64,000 bases of DNA from Fenollaria massiliensis (GTDB taxonomy: Bacteria > Bacillota > Clostridia > Tissierellales > Peptoniphilaceae): assembly GCF_000312505.2 (NCBI RefSeq), contig NZ_HG326226.1:124001-188000 (forward strand), in the 5' to 3' direction. The position numbers and the translations under genes are program-made. The notes under the pieces were generated by a model, which worked only from the letters and a program-made list of their open reading frames with translations, was not told the DNA's origin and did not search any database. This document shows positions 25,576-34,889 of this stretch, one piece after another. Numbering within the stretch: the stretch's first letter is position 1; each line of letters starts with the position of its first letter.

Positions 25576-25938
25576 ATGATAAACAAAGAAGCAAAAAAAG
25601 TAAGTCGTCAAAAAAGACACTTAAGAATCAGATCTAAGATTTCCGGTACTCAAGAAAGACCAAGACTATGTGTATTTAGAAGTGATAAACATATATATGC
25701 ACAACTAATAGATGACGTTAATGGTGTGACACTTGCTCAAAGCTCAACACTTGATAAGTCTTTAAATTTAGAGAAAACATCAAACATTGAAGCAGCTAAG
25801 GCTGTTGGAACAAAAATTGGTGAAATCGCTAAAGAAAAAGGCATAGAAGAAGTAGTATTTGACAGAGCAGGTTATATCTACCATGGTAGAATTAAAGAAC
25901 TAGCTGAAGCAGCTAGATCAGCAGGTCTTAAATTTTAA
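25576..25938 (+). CDS. rplR: 50S ribosomal protein L18
   Basis: 120 residues with [18 protein letters not shown] and the C-terminal [20 protein letters not shown] motif. 5S rRNA-binding. GGAGG ribosome site. Confidence 0.98.
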   Translation: MINKEAKKVSRQKRHLRIRSKISGTQERPRLCVFRSDKHIYAQLIDDVNGVTLAQSSTLDKSLNLEKTSNIEAAKAVGTKIGEIAKEKGIEEVVFDRAGYIYHGRIKELAEAARSAGLKF

Positions 25939-25954
25939 CGAAGGAGGGGAATTA

Positions 25955-26461
25955 ATGGAACACTTAATTATTGATGCAGCAACTCTTGATCTTGAAGAAC
26001 AAGTAGTTTCTATAAACAGAGTTGCAAAAGTAGTAAAGGGTGGTAGAAACTTTAGATTCTCGGCCTTAGTTGTTGTTGGAGACAGACAAGGACACGTTGG
26101 TGTTGGTATGAGTAAAGCACTTGAAGTACCTGAAGCTATTAGAAAAGCAGTACAAGACGCTAAGAAACACCTAATCGAAGTTTCGATAGTTGATACAACT
26201 ATCCCACACGAAATTAAAGGCGTTTATGGCGCAGGTAAAGTATTCTTAAAGCCAGCTCCTAAGGGATCAGGTGTTAAGGCATCTTCTGCTATCCGTGCCG
26301 TATGTGAACTTGCAGGTATTGAAAATATTTCTGCTAAACGTCTTGGATCAAACAATCCTCGTAACATTGTAAACGCTACAATCAACGGACTTATGAACTT
26401 AAAGAGAGCCGAAGATGTTGCTAGAGCAAGAGGAAAGTCTGTAGAAGAATTATTAGGATAG
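25955..26461 (+). CDS. rpsE: 30S ribosomal protein S5
   Basis: 168 residues; double-stranded-RNA-binding-like N-terminal domain ([20 protein letters not shown]) and conserved VLRAV-type C-terminal core ([21 protein letters not shown]). Ribosome site AAGGAGGGG. Confidence 0.98.
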   Translation: MEHLIIDAATLDLEEQVVSINRVAKVVKGGRNFRFSALVVVGDRQGHVGVGMSKALEVPEAIRKAVQDAKKHLIEVSIVDTTIPHEIKGVYGAGKVFLKPAPKGSGVKASSAIRAVCELAGIENISAKRLGSNNPRNIVNATINGLMNLKRAEDVARARGKSVEELLG

Positions 26462-26472
26462 GAGGTTTAAGT

Positions 26473-26649
26473 ATGAACACAATTAAAATTAAACTTAAGA
26501 GAAGTTTTATAGGTAAACCTTCTGATCATATAAAGGTAGTTAAAGCTATTGGTCTTAGAAAGATAGGACAAGTAGTAGAAAAGAACGATACCCCACAAAT
26601 TAGAGGGATGATACACAAAGTAGACTACATGCTTGAAATCGTAGACTAA
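26473..26649 (+). CDS. rpmD: 50S ribosomal protein L30
   Basis: 58 residues between rpsE and rplO. Reads MNTIKIKLKRSFIGKPSDH... with KAIGLRKIGQVVEKNDTPQI, ending in DYMLEIVD. GGAGG lies 7 bases before the ATG and overlaps the rpsE stop. Normal length for L30. Confidence 0.97.
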   Translation: MNTIKIKLKRSFIGKPSDHIKVVKAIGLRKIGQVVEKNDTPQIRGMIHKVDYMLEIVD

Positions 26650-26665
26650 TTAAGGAGGTGTAAAG

Positions 26666-27121
26666 ATGAAGCTAAATAATTTACAAGCTCAAGAAGGCGG
26701 AAAGATCGGTAAAAAAGCTGCTCGTAGAGGTAGAGGTATTGGATCAGGCCTAGGTAAAACTGCTGGTCGTGGTACTAAAGGACAAAAGTCTAGATCCGGT
26801 GGAGGAGTAAGACCAGGCTTCGAAGGTGGTCAAATGCCATTATTCAGAAGATTACCTAAGAGGGGCTTTACAAACATATTCAGAAAAGAATATGCTATAG
26901 TTAACATCTCCAGCTTAAATGTCTTTGATGATGGTGAGACTGTAGATACACAAAAACTTATCGAAAGAGGCTTAGTTAAGAAGAGCTTAGCAACAGCTAA
27001 CGGCGTTAAGGTTTTAGGTAACGGAGAACTAGAAAAGAAAATCAATCTAAACGTTGAAAGAATAAGTGAAAGTGCTAAAGAAAAGGTTGAGGCAAAGGGC
27101 GGAAAGGTAGAGGTGAAATAA
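26666..27121 (+). CDS. rplO: 50S ribosomal protein L15
   Basis: 151 residues with the very basic Gly-rich N-terminal region ([19 protein letters not shown]) and [15 protein letters not shown]. Followed one base later by secY. Confidence 0.98.
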   Translation: MKLNNLQAQEGGKIGKKAARRGRGIGSGLGKTAGRGTKGQKSRSGGGVRPGFEGGQMPLFRRLPKRGFTNIFRKEYAIVNISSLNVFDDGETVDTQKLIERGLVKKSLATANGVKVLGNGELEKKINLNVERISESAKEKVEAKGGKVEVK

Positions 27122-27122
27122 G

Positions 27123-28382
27123 ATGTTTAAGACTCTAAAGAACGCATGGGCAGTTAAAGAGATCAGAATGAAGATTTTATTCACTCTTGCTATGCTTTTC
27201 ATTTATAGACTTGGAAACTTTATTCCACTTCCATTTGTAAACAGAGATGCTCTTCAAAGCTTTTTCGCTGCAAATGACTCAAGCCTTTTAGGCTTTCTAG
27301 ATATGATGGCAGGTGGAGCGTTATCAAGATTAAGTATATTTGCATCAAACATATATCCTTATATCAACGCATCCATCATCATACAACTTTTAACAGTAGC
27401 TATACCAAAGCTAGAAGAACTAGCTAAGGAAGGCGAAACTGGTAGAAAGAAAATTAACAGATACACAAGATACCTAACTATAATATTAGCTATAATTCAA
27501 GGTATTGGTACTGTATTTGGACTATTAAGAGGAACAGTTATAGGTGGAACATTAGCTAAAATGCTTATGGTTCTATGCCTAGTAGCTGGTACACAATTCT
27601 TAGTATTCCTTGGTGATCAAATCACTGAAAAAGGTGTTGGTAACGGTATTTCATTAATTATCTTCTTAGGAATCATAGCAAGACTTCCTGAGACTGTAAG
27701 CCAATACTTCAACTTAACAAAAGCTGGACAATATAACTTAATTAACGTTATAATTATGACTATCGCTATGATAGCTATAGTTGCTTTCGTTGTAGCAATA
27801 CAAGAAGGCGAAAGAAGAATTGGTGTACAATATGCCAAAAGAGTAGTTGGCAGAAAGATGTATGGCGGTCAATCAACACACATCCCTATCAAAGTTAACA
27901 TGGCAGGCGTTATGCCAGTAATCTTCTCAACATCATTCCTTGGAGCATTCCAAACTATAGGAATGATTACTGGAGGTTCATTTGGCAAGTTTATGGAGAC
28001 ATATTTAGGATACAATTCAGTAGCATTTGCGGTATTAAACGTAATACTAATCGTATTCTTTACATTCTTCTATAACGAAATTCAATTTAATCCAATTGAA
28101 TACTCTAAAAATTTACAACAAAACGGTGGATTCATCCCTGGCATTAGACCAGGTAGACCAACTAGCGACTTCTTAGCAAAGATCGTTAGAAGAATTGGTC
28201 TTGTTGGAGCTATATCACTTGCAATACTTGCTACACTACCAATAGTGCTTGGAGCAATCTTAAAGATGCAAACACACTTTACTGGTACAGGTATCATAAT
28301 CGTTGTAGGTGTTGTTATTGAAACAATCAAGCAAATAGAAGCTCAAATGATGATGAGACATTACAAGGGTTTCTTAAGCTAG
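27123..28382 (+). CDS. secY: Preprotein translocase channel subunit SecY
   Basis: 419 residues with about ten membrane helices. SecY hallmarks: N-terminal MFKTLKNAWAVKEIRMKI, FMDMMAGG-like segment (FLDMMAGGALSRLSIFA) near the plug and the cytosolic loop IQEGERRIGVQYAKR. Main Sec channel for the many secreted and lipoproteins in this window. Confidence 0.98.
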   Translation: MFKTLKNAWAVKEIRMKILFTLAMLFIYRLGNFIPLPFVNRDALQSFFAANDSSLLGFLDMMAGGALSRLSIFASNIYPYINASIIIQLLTVAIPKLEELAKEGETGRKKINRYTRYLTIILAIIQGIGTVFGLLRGTVIGGTLAKMLMVLCLVAGTQFLVFLGDQITEKGVGNGISLIIFLGIIARLPETVSQYFNLTKAGQYNLINVIIMTIAMIAIVAFVVAIQEGERRIGVQYAKRVVGRKMYGGQSTHIPIKVNMAGVMPVIFSTSFLGAFQTIGMITGGSFGKFMETYLGYNSVAFAVLNVILIVFFTFFYNEIQFNPIEYSKNLQQNGGFIPGIRPGRPTSDFLAKIVRRIGLVGAISLAILATLPIVLGAILKMQTHFTGTGIIIVVGVVIETIKQIEAQMMMRHYKGFLS

Positions 28383-28392
28383 GAGGTAGGAA

Positions 28393-29040
28393 ATGAGATT
28401 ATTAATTTTAGGACCTCCAGGAGCTGGAAAAGGAACTCAAAGTGATAAGATAGTTGAACATTATAAAGTAAAACACATCTCTACAGGAGATATGTTTAGA
28501 GAAAATATTAAAGGCGGTACAGAACTTGGTAAGAAGGCAACTGAGTACATGGATAAGGGACTTTTAGTTCCAGACTCACTTGTTAATGACATGGTTATGG
28601 ATAGATTATCAAAAGATGATCTTAAAGAACATGGCTTCTTACTAGACGGTTACCCAAGAAATATAAGCCAAGCAGAAGCACTTAAAGACATGCTTACTAA
28701 GCTTGATATGCCGCTAGATGCAGTTATCAATATAGAAGTACCTTCTAAATTCTTAATCGATAGAATCACTGGAAGAAGAGTGTGCCCTAAGTGCCAAAGA
28801 AGCTATCACATTGCCAACAATCCTCCAAAGGAAGAAGGCATTTGTGATTATGATGGCGAAGCTCTTATTACTAGAAAGGACGACAACGAAGAAACTGTTA
28901 AAAACAGAATCGATGTTTACGACAACGAAACAAAGCCTTTAGTAGATTTCTACACAAAAGAAGGTATTATATTGAATATCGATGGAACTCTTTCTATTGA
29001 TGAGACTTTTGAATCGATAAAATCTAAATTGGGTAAATAG
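28393..29040 (+). CDS. adk: Adenylate kinase
   Basis: 215 residues. P-loop GPPGAGKGTQ at 7-16, DGYPR in the core, and the long LID with a zinc site made of CPKC and a later Cys (VCPKCQRSYH...GICDYDGE, C-C-C-D ligands). Makes 2 ADP from ATP and AMP. Normally followed by map in this cluster, but here the next gene is a KOW protein. Confidence 0.98.
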   Translation: MRLLILGPPGAGKGTQSDKIVEHYKVKHISTGDMFRENIKGGTELGKKATEYMDKGLLVPDSLVNDMVMDRLSKDDLKEHGFLLDGYPRNISQAEALKDMLTKLDMPLDAVINIEVPSKFLIDRITGRRVCPKCQRSYHIANNPPKEEGICDYDGEALITRKDDNEETVKNRIDVYDNETKPLVDFYTKEGIILNIDGTLSIDETFESIKSKLGK

Positions 29041-29048
29041 GTGAAACG

Positions 29049-29333
29049 ATGGAATCTACAAAAGATATTGTAGTAGGACAGCTGGTTAAATCTAAATCCG
29101 GAAGAGATATGATGAGACTGTTTTTAGTATACGATGTTGTTGATGATGAGCACGTGCTTTTAGTTGACGGCAAACTAAGAAGGCTAGAGAAGCCAAAGCT
29201 TAAGAAAATTAAGCACTTAATCGTATATCATACAATAGTTGAAGATTTTCAAAAGAAAGTTGAAGAAAATTCAAGATTAACAAACAGTCAAATAAGAAAG
29301 TATCTAGAACCTTTCTTGATAGAGGAACATTAG
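29049..29333 (+). CDS. KOW-domain RNA-binding protein (L14e/L27e-like)
   Basis: 94 residues. N-terminal KOW-like SH3 barrel (IVVGQLVKSKSGRDMMRLFLVYDVVDD, VLLVDGKLRRLEKPKLKK), a type found next to infA in many Clostridia and thought to bind the ribosome. C-terminal helix rich in Lys/Glu. It has a weak ribosome site (GGTGA). Confidence 0.8.
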   Translation: MESTKDIVVGQLVKSKSGRDMMRLFLVYDVVDDEHVLLVDGKLRRLEKPKLKKIKHLIVYHTIVEDFQKKVEENSRLTNSQIRKYLEPFLIEEH

Positions 29334-29342
29334 GAGGACAAA

Positions 29343-29561
29343 ATGGCTAAAAAAGACATTATAGAGCTTGAAGGCGTAGTAGTCGACGCACTACCAAACG
29401 CTATATTCAAGGTAAAGCTTCAAAATGAACATATAATTACATGTCATATCTCTGGAAAATTAAGAATGAATTATATAAGGATTTTACCCGGAGATACAGT
29501 AAATGTCGAACTTTCTCCATACGATTTGGAGAGAGGTCGTATAACTTGGCGTAAGAAGTAA
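29343..29561 (+). CDS. infA: Translation initiation factor IF-1
   Basis: 72 residues, OB fold: [23 protein letters not shown] and [14 protein letters not shown]. Binds the A site of the 30S subunit during initiation. GGAGG upstream. Confidence 0.98.
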   Translation: MAKKDIIELEGVVVDALPNAIFKVKLQNEHIITCHISGKLRMNYIRILPGDTVNVELSPYDLERGRITWRKK

Positions 29562-29572
29562 GGAGAGATAAA

Positions 29573-29686
29573 ATGAAGGTAAGACCATCAGTTAAAAAAA
29601 TTTGTGATAAATGCAAAATTATCAAAAGACACGGAAAAGTTATGGTAATTTGCGAAAATCCAAAACATAAACAAGTACAAGGTTAA
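29573..29686 (+). CDS. rpmJ: 50S ribosomal protein L36
   Basis: 37 residues, [20 protein letters not shown]..., the zinc-ribbon form with CDKC, a later Cys and a His. Between infA and rpsM as usual. AAGGAGA ribosome site. Confidence 0.97.
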   Translation: MKVRPSVKKICDKCKIIKRHGKVMVICENPKHKQVQG

Positions 29687-29702
29687 TAGGAGGTGTAGCT
29701 TA

Positions 29703-30056
29703 ATGGCAAGAATTGCAGGTGTTGATATCCCTAGAGATAAAAGAGTTGAAATATCATTAACATATATATTCGGTATAGGTCTTTCAACTTCACAAAAAAT
29801 ATTAAGTGAATGCGGTATAAATCCTGATACAAGAGTTAAGGATTTAACAGAAGCAGAAGTAAATCAAATCAGAGACAAGATTGATCACATTAAGGTTGAA
29901 GGTGACCTAAGACGTGATGTTGCTCTAAATATAAAGAGACTTCGTGAAATAAACTCATACAGAGGAATTAGACATAAAAGAAATCTTCCTGTAAGAGGAC
30001 AAAGAACAAAGACTAATGCTAGGACTAGAAAAGGCCCTAACGCAGGTAATAAGTAA
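29703..30056 (+). CDS. rpsM: 30S ribosomal protein S13
   Basis: 117 residues: [21 protein letters not shown] start, helix-turn-helix-like core, and basic tail [14 protein letters not shown] that contacts P-site tRNA. Confidence 0.98.
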   Translation: MARIAGVDIPRDKRVEISLTYIFGIGLSTSQKILSECGINPDTRVKDLTEAEVNQIRDKIDHIKVEGDLRRDVALNIKRLREINSYRGIRHKRNLPVRGQRTKTNARTRKGPNAGNK

Positions 30057-30069
30057 GGAGGTAGAGTAA

Positions 30070-30468
30070 ATGGCAGTTAAAAAAGGTACAAAAACTAAAA
30101 CTAAAAGAAGAGTTAAAAAGAACATAGAAAAAGGCCAAGCTCATATTTCTTCATCTTTCAACAACACAATGGTAACTATTTCCGATATGCAAGGAAATGT
30201 ATTATCATGGGCTAGTGCTGGACAATTAGGCTTTAGAGGTTCAAGAAAATCAACTCCATTCGCAGCACAAGAAGCAGCTGAAACAGCAGCTAAAAAAGCT
30301 ATGGAACACGGTCTAAAAACTGTAGAAGTTTATGTAAAAGGACCAGGAGCTGGTAGAGAAGCAGCTATAAGAAGTCTGCAAGCAACAGGACTTGAAGTTA
30401 ACATGATCAAAGATGTTACGCCTATACCTCATAACGGTTGCAGACCACCTAAGAGAAGAAGAGTATAA
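30070..30468 (+). CDS. rpsK: 30S ribosomal protein S11
   Basis: 132 residues; [20 protein letters not shown] and the C-terminal [18 protein letters not shown] motif. The next gene is rpoA; rpsD, common at this place in Clostridia, is absent. Confidence 0.98.
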   Translation: MAVKKGTKTKTKRRVKKNIEKGQAHISSSFNNTMVTISDMQGNVLSWASAGQLGFRGSRKSTPFAAQEAAETAAKKAMEHGLKTVEVYVKGPGAGREAAIRSLQATGLEVNMIKDVTPIPHNGCRPPKRRRV

Positions 30469-30504
30469 TTATATATATACTTTTAGTCTAAGGAGGGGTT
30501 AATT

Positions 30505-31458
30505 GTGATTGAAATAGAAAAGCCACATGTACAAGTACAAAGTGCTACAAGTGACGGAACTTATGTAAAGATGATTATAGAACCTCTTGAAAGAGGCTAC
30601 GGAGAAACACTTGGTAACTCATTAAGAAGAGTACTTCTTTCTTTATTACCAGGTGCAGCTGTAAACAAAATCAAGATAGAAAACGTTTTACACGAATTTT
30701 CTACTATTGATGGAGTATTAGAGGATGTAAGCGAAATAATATTAAATATTAAGAGCTTAGTTCTTAAATACACAGGAGATGAACCGCAAAAACTACTTAT
30801 CGATCAAAAAGGACCGAAAGAAGTAACTGCAAAAGACATAGTCGCATCACCTGAAGTTGAAGTTATAAATCCAGATCATCACATAGCAACTATAAATGAA
30901 GATGGAAAATTAAGTATTGAAATGGACCTTGTAAGAGGCAGAGGCTATGAACTAACAGATATATACAGAACTGGCGACGAAACAGAAGCTGAAATAGGCA
31001 TTATCCCTATAGATGCATCATTCTCACCAGTAAAGAAAGTTAATATATCGATTGACAATACAAGAGTTGGACAAATAACAGACTTTGATAAATTAACACT
31101 CGAAGTATGGACTAACGGAACTATAAAAGCAGTAGACGCTGTAAGTTATGCAGCAAAGATCATTACAGAACACATGGGACTACTAATGGAATTATCTGAC
31201 GGTATTGAAGATGTTGAAGTTATGATAGATGTTCCTAACAAGAAGAAAGATAAAGCGCTTGATATGCAAGTAGAAGAGCTTGATCTTTCAGTTAGAAGCT
31301 ACAACTGCTTAAAGAGAGCTAATATTAACACAGTTCAAGAGCTTGTTAGCAAGACTGATTCAGAAATGATGAAGGTAAGAAACCTTGGAAAGAAATCACT
31401 TGAAGAGGTAAAGAATAAGCTTGCAGAACTCAACTTATTTTTAAAGGAAGAAGAATAG
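30505..31458 (+). CDS. rpoA: RNA polymerase alpha subunit
   Basis: 317 residues. Start codon GTG at 30505, with AGGAGG 9 bases upstream; the protein begins [10 protein letters not shown] as in relatives. N-terminal dimerisation domain ([22 protein letters not shown]-type motif), acidic linker and C-terminal helix-hairpin-helix domain ([16 protein letters not shown]) that binds UP elements and activators. Confidence 0.98.
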   Translation: MIEIEKPHVQVQSATSDGTYVKMIIEPLERGYGETLGNSLRRVLLSLLPGAAVNKIKIENVLHEFSTIDGVLEDVSEIILNIKSLVLKYTGDEPQKLLIDQKGPKEVTAKDIVASPEVEVINPDHHIATINEDGKLSIEMDLVRGRGYELTDIYRTGDETEAEIGIIPIDASFSPVKKVNISIDNTRVGQITDFDKLTLEVWTNGTIKAVDAVSYAAKIITEHMGLLMELSDGIEDVEVMIDVPNKKKDKALDMQVEELDLSVRSYNCLKRANINTVQELVSKTDSEMMKVRNLGKKSLEEVKNKLAELNLFLKEEE

Positions 31459-31468
31459 GAGGAAGCTT

Positions 31469-31810
31469 ATGGCACAATACAGAAAATTAGGCCGTAGAAC
31501 TGACCATAGAAATGCTATGCTTCGTAACTTGGTAACATCACTTATAAAAGAGGGAGAAATAAAGACTACAGTTACACGTGCAAAAGAAACAAAGAGAATG
31601 GCTGATAAGATGATCACTCTTGCTAAAAGAGGCGATATGCATGCAATCAGACAAGCACAAAGCTACATCTATGACAAAGAAGTAAGTAAAAAATTATTTA
31701 CAGAAATCGCGCCTAAGTACGCAGACAGACAAGGCGGCTACACAAGAATATTTAAACTTGAACCAAGAATTGGTGATGGCGCCGAAATCGCGTTATTAAG
31801 ATTAATATAA
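31469..31810 (+). CDS. rplQ: 50S ribosomal protein L17
   Basis: 113 residues; [21 protein letters not shown] start is diagnostic. Last gene of the cluster, followed by a terminator. Confidence 0.98.
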   Translation: MAQYRKLGRRTDHRNAMLRNLVTSLIKEGEIKTTVTRAKETKRMADKMITLAKRGDMHAIRQAQSYIYDKEVSKKLFTEIAPKYADRQGGYTRIFKLEPRIGDGAEIALLRLI

Positions 31811-31825
31811 GTTAAAGATGTATAT

Positions 31826-31853
31826 AAAGTGGGCTTAACTAGTCCACTTTTTT
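31826..31853 (+). terminator. Terminator of the S10-spc-alpha cluster
   Basis: Seven-pair stem AAAGTGG / CCACTTT around an 11-base loop with a T run to 31853. Confidence 0.85.
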
Positions 31854-31872
31854 ACGCTTAAATTTTTAGAAT

Positions 31873-32388
31873 ATGAAAGATTTAAACAAAAAAAGAATAG
31901 TTTCCACTTGGAAAGGCGGCAAAACAACACAGCTTTGTATAGTACCAGAAAATGCCTCACTTCAAGAGAGAAACTTTGATTTAAGGATATCATCAGCGAC
32001 GATTGATCTAGAGCGCTCAGAGTTTTCAGACTTTAGAGGCTATAGAAGATATTTAATGAAACTTGAAGGAGATATAACACTTTTAATAGATGATAAAACT
32101 ATCATCATAAAGAGAGATGAAGCCTTTGAATTTATGGGAGATGAAAAAGTTATCTCCCTAAGCAAAGAGCCATCACGCGACTTCAACGTCATCATTAAAA
32201 AAGATAAAAAAGCAGATATATCCATAAAAGAGAATGAAAAATTGAATACAAATAAGGGAGAATATATATTTTCCCTTGAAAAAGCTAAAATAAATGGCAA
32301 AGACGTAGATAAATATGCCCTATATGAAACAGATGATGAAAGCATAAATTTAGAAGGCAGATTTATTTATATTAAAATTATTAATTAG
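31873..32388 (+). CDS. HutD/Ves-family cupin-like protein
   Basis: 171 residues. The N-terminal segment STWKGGKTTQLCIVPENA and the later LRISSATID and SDFRGYRRYLMKLEGDITL match the HutD (Ves) bicupin family, which is linked to histidine use or stress in other bacteria but has no proven reaction. No hut genes are nearby. It starts only 20 bases after the ribosomal terminator and has no visible ribosome site, so the start and its expression are uncertain. Confidence 0.7.
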   Translation: MKDLNKKRIVSTWKGGKTTQLCIVPENASLQERNFDLRISSATIDLERSEFSDFRGYRRYLMKLEGDITLLIDDKTIIIKRDEAFEFMGDEKVISLSKEPSRDFNVIIKKDKKADISIKENEKLNTNKGEYIFSLEKAKINGKDVDKYALYETDDESINLEGRFIYIKIIN

Positions 32389-32390
32389 TG

Positions 32391-32434
32391 CTAAGCACCA
32401 AGAATCTCGTTCATGTGGACGAGGTTCTTCAATT
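32391..32434. repeat. Hairpin element C
   Basis: TGCTAAGCACCAAGAAT, then stem CTCGTTC / GGACGAG (32406-32412 with 32417-32423), then GTTCTTC. It closely matches 46286-46326, where the stem is CTCGTCC / GGACGAG: the T/C change keeps the pair as G-U or G-C. Confidence 0.65.
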
Positions 32435-32467
32435 TGCCATATAAGCTTATAAAAAAGGAGAACTAAT

Positions 32468-33427
32468 ATGAAAAAATCAAAACAAATACTAGCGTTAGTA
32501 CTAGTTTTAATGCTAACAATAACATTATTCGCATGCAATAAAACAGAAAATAAAGAAGAGAACAAAGAGACAACAGAAACAACAGAAACAGAAAAGACAG
32601 AAGAAACAAAAACAGAAGATAAAGACGCCGAAGCAAAAGAAGGCGAAGCTGAGCTTCCTCAAGATGCACTAAAATTAGAAACAAAAAAAGCAGAAAATTT
32701 AGACGAAAAATACAACAATGCATACGCACTTATGGACACAGAAAACCAAGACAATAAAGCAAAGTACGATGCATTATATCCAAACGATCCATACAAGATA
32801 GACGTAAATGTTAAAGAAGCAGATGAGCCAAACAAAGCAAACTATCTAGGACTTTTAGAAAATTTAATCTATATGGACAGAAAATTAGATGAAGTAACTG
32901 AAGATAAACCTTACGATACAAATAGAAATAAAGGCGAAGCAGTTTTAACATATGTACTTTCAAACGAAGATGGCAAAGATCCAGTATTTTTCGCAAATAG
33001 AGACCTATACAACTTCTTAAAGCTTGATTTAGAAACAGGCGACAAACTAAGAATTAAAGATTGGTCACTACTAATCGATGAAGCAACACACGTAATCTTA
33101 GGATACAATCAAAAAGACAGATACGAATTAGGCAAAACATACGAAATCGACTACTTCGGTTCAAAGCTAAAAATTATGCCAGTTGGAGTAGCTAAAGAAG
33201 GCACAAGCTATGTTAATGGTAAGGGTGAAGAAATATCATTAGATAACACAATCATCGCTCCACTTAAATATGGCGATTCAAAAGAAATGCTTAATGAAGA
33301 ACAATATAAAGAAATAATCGACAATGCATTGATATTATCACCAGAAGCAGATAAGGCAATGTATTTAGGTAATTATCTAAGAGGCGCATATAAGGCAGTA
33401 CACCTAAGTGATCTAATTTTGCGTTAA
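32468..33427 (+). CDS. Putative lipoprotein, unknown function
   Basis: 319 residues. Lipoprotein signal peptide with lipobox LFAC (Cys 23), a Glu/Thr/Lys-rich linker of about 35 residues (TETTETEKTEETKTED), then a soluble domain of about 250 residues with no recognised family. A strong AAGGAG ribosome site precedes it. The last codons and stop overlap a dispersed repeat that begins AATTTTGCG, so the extreme C terminus (LILR) is encoded by repeat DNA. Confidence 0.65.
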   Translation: MKKSKQILALVLVLMLTITLFACNKTENKEENKETTETTETEKTEETKTEDKDAEAKEGEAELPQDALKLETKKAENLDEKYNNAYALMDTENQDNKAKYDALYPNDPYKIDVNVKEADEPNKANYLGLLENLIYMDRKLDEVTEDKPYDTNRNKGEAVLTYVLSNEDGKDPVFFANRDLYNFLKLDLETGDKLRIKDWSLLIDEATHVILGYNQKDRYELGKTYEIDYFGSKLKIMPVGVAKEGTSYVNGKGEEISLDNTIIAPLKYGDSKEMLNEEQYKEIIDNALILSPEADKAMYLGNYLRGAYKAVHLSDLILR

Positions 33428-33577
33428 AATTGCTCCTAACACTTGTTCACTTTTCGGTAATGCTCGAGTATCTTATATACGCTCCGCTTACCTCAAAGCT
33501 CCACTTCGTGTTATGAATCATAGCGCAAAGGTTCACATCTATTTATAGATGGGGTTCTTCTTTTTCCAGCAAAATTT
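33415..33577. repeat. Small intergenic element D with inverted ends
   Basis: About 163 bases bounded by AATTTTGC (33415-33422) and GCAAAATT (33569-33576). Left module GCGTTAAAATTGC...CTCGAGTA...CTCAAAGCTCCACTTCGT matches 48472-48563; right module is hairpin D with AAAGGTT, stem CATCTA / TAGATG (33536-33541 with 33546-33551) and GGTTCTTCTTTTT. It overlaps the end of the lipoprotein gene. With the terminator below, this fills the 340-base gene-free stretch. Confidence 0.65.
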
Positions 33578-33617
33578 GGATAGACACAGTAAATAAAATT
33601 CAATCAAATAGTAAAAA

Positions 33618-33650
33618 GGCATGTGGGCTATATCTCACATGCTTTTTATT
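33618..33650 (+). terminator. Terminator after lipoprotein gene and element D
   Basis: Stem GCATGTG / CACATGC extended by A5/T5, followed by TTTTTATT. Confidence 0.8.
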
Positions 33651-33768
33651 GCCTACTACATATTTATCATATCTGTTGGATATAGCTAATTAGCCACCCG
33701 TAACTCAATTTAGCGTATTATATTGTTTTAATAATCATGCCAATGGGTATTTATACATAGGTGATTTT

Positions 33769-34886
33769 ATGAATTTTGAATCTATTATAGATGAAGGTAT
33801 AAATAATAATAAGGCGATGCAAGGCTCATTTTCGGGGCCGTTGAATAAAGACGGATCTAAAATTAAATTTAAGACTATAATCATGAAGGGCGAGGAACAT
33901 TTACAAATTGAAAAATTTATTGATAAAAAAGCTTTTCATGAGAATATTGCGATGAATAAAGCAAAAGAAAAAATTATCGCTCTAATGAATGATTACAAGC
34001 AGCTCTTTATAACAGTTGGTTCTGAGTCTTATCAAGTTTTTAATAACAAAGGGAAAATAAAGGCCTTAAGCGCAAAAACTGATAAAAAAGCGAAGGCGCT
34101 TAGCCATGACAAAAAGAAAAATTACATAATTAATGAGGGTGACAAGGTCGATTTTCTAATTTATTTAAAGGTTATGAGCGAGGACGGTAAGGTCTACAAT
34201 AGCTACTACGATAAATTTAAGCAAATTAATAAATATCTTGAAATTTTTGATAAGGCGCTCGATAAGATTGATACATCTAAAAAGATACGCATCTTAGATT
34301 TTGGCTGTGGCAAGGCATATCTGACTTTTGCGGTTTATTATTATCTTAAGAATATCAGAAAACTTGATTTTTATATCGAAGGACTTGATTTAAAGGCTGA
34401 TGTTGTCCGTGATTTAAATAAAATTAAGGACGCTCTTCATTATGATGAAATAAATTTTGTGTGCAAGGACATCAAAGATTATGATAAAAAAGACAATATC
34501 GACATCATGCTTACTTTGCACGCCTGTGATATAGCGACTGACATCGCTCTAAAGAAGGCGGTAGAGCTAAATGCGTCCTTGTACTATCGGTTCCGTGTTG
34601 CCAAAAAGAGCTTTTCCCAAAGATTAAATCTGATGAATTAAATGGCGTTCTTAAGCACGGCATACTTAAGGAGAGAGTCGCAGCCATTGTTACTGACTCA
34701 CTTAGAAGCCTTTACTTAGAAAAGCATGGCTACAAATCTGAAATTATTGAATTCATAGACATGGATCACACACCAAAAAATCTTATGATTAGAGCCTTTA
34801 AGGACAAGGTAAATCCACTCGCGATAGATGAATATGAAAAAATAAAACATTTATTCGGCTTAGAAAATATTTTCATAGAAGGTTAG
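33769..34886 (+). pseudogene. Class I SAM-dependent methyltransferase, frameshifted
   Basis: The first frame reads 268 residues including the SAM motif LDFGCGKAYLTFAV and MLTLHACDIATDIALKKAV, then from about base 34573 turns to nonsense and stops at 34641. Shifting frame by one missing base restores VLVLSVPCCQKELFPKIKSD and continues to a stop at 34886, just before the next gene. The restored protein of about 372 residues fits a family of predicted RNA methyltransferases with a PCC motif. A single lost base (GCGTCC for GCGGTCC) explains it; this is either a recent inactivation or a sequence error. Confidence 0.8.
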
Positions 34887-34889
34887 AAA

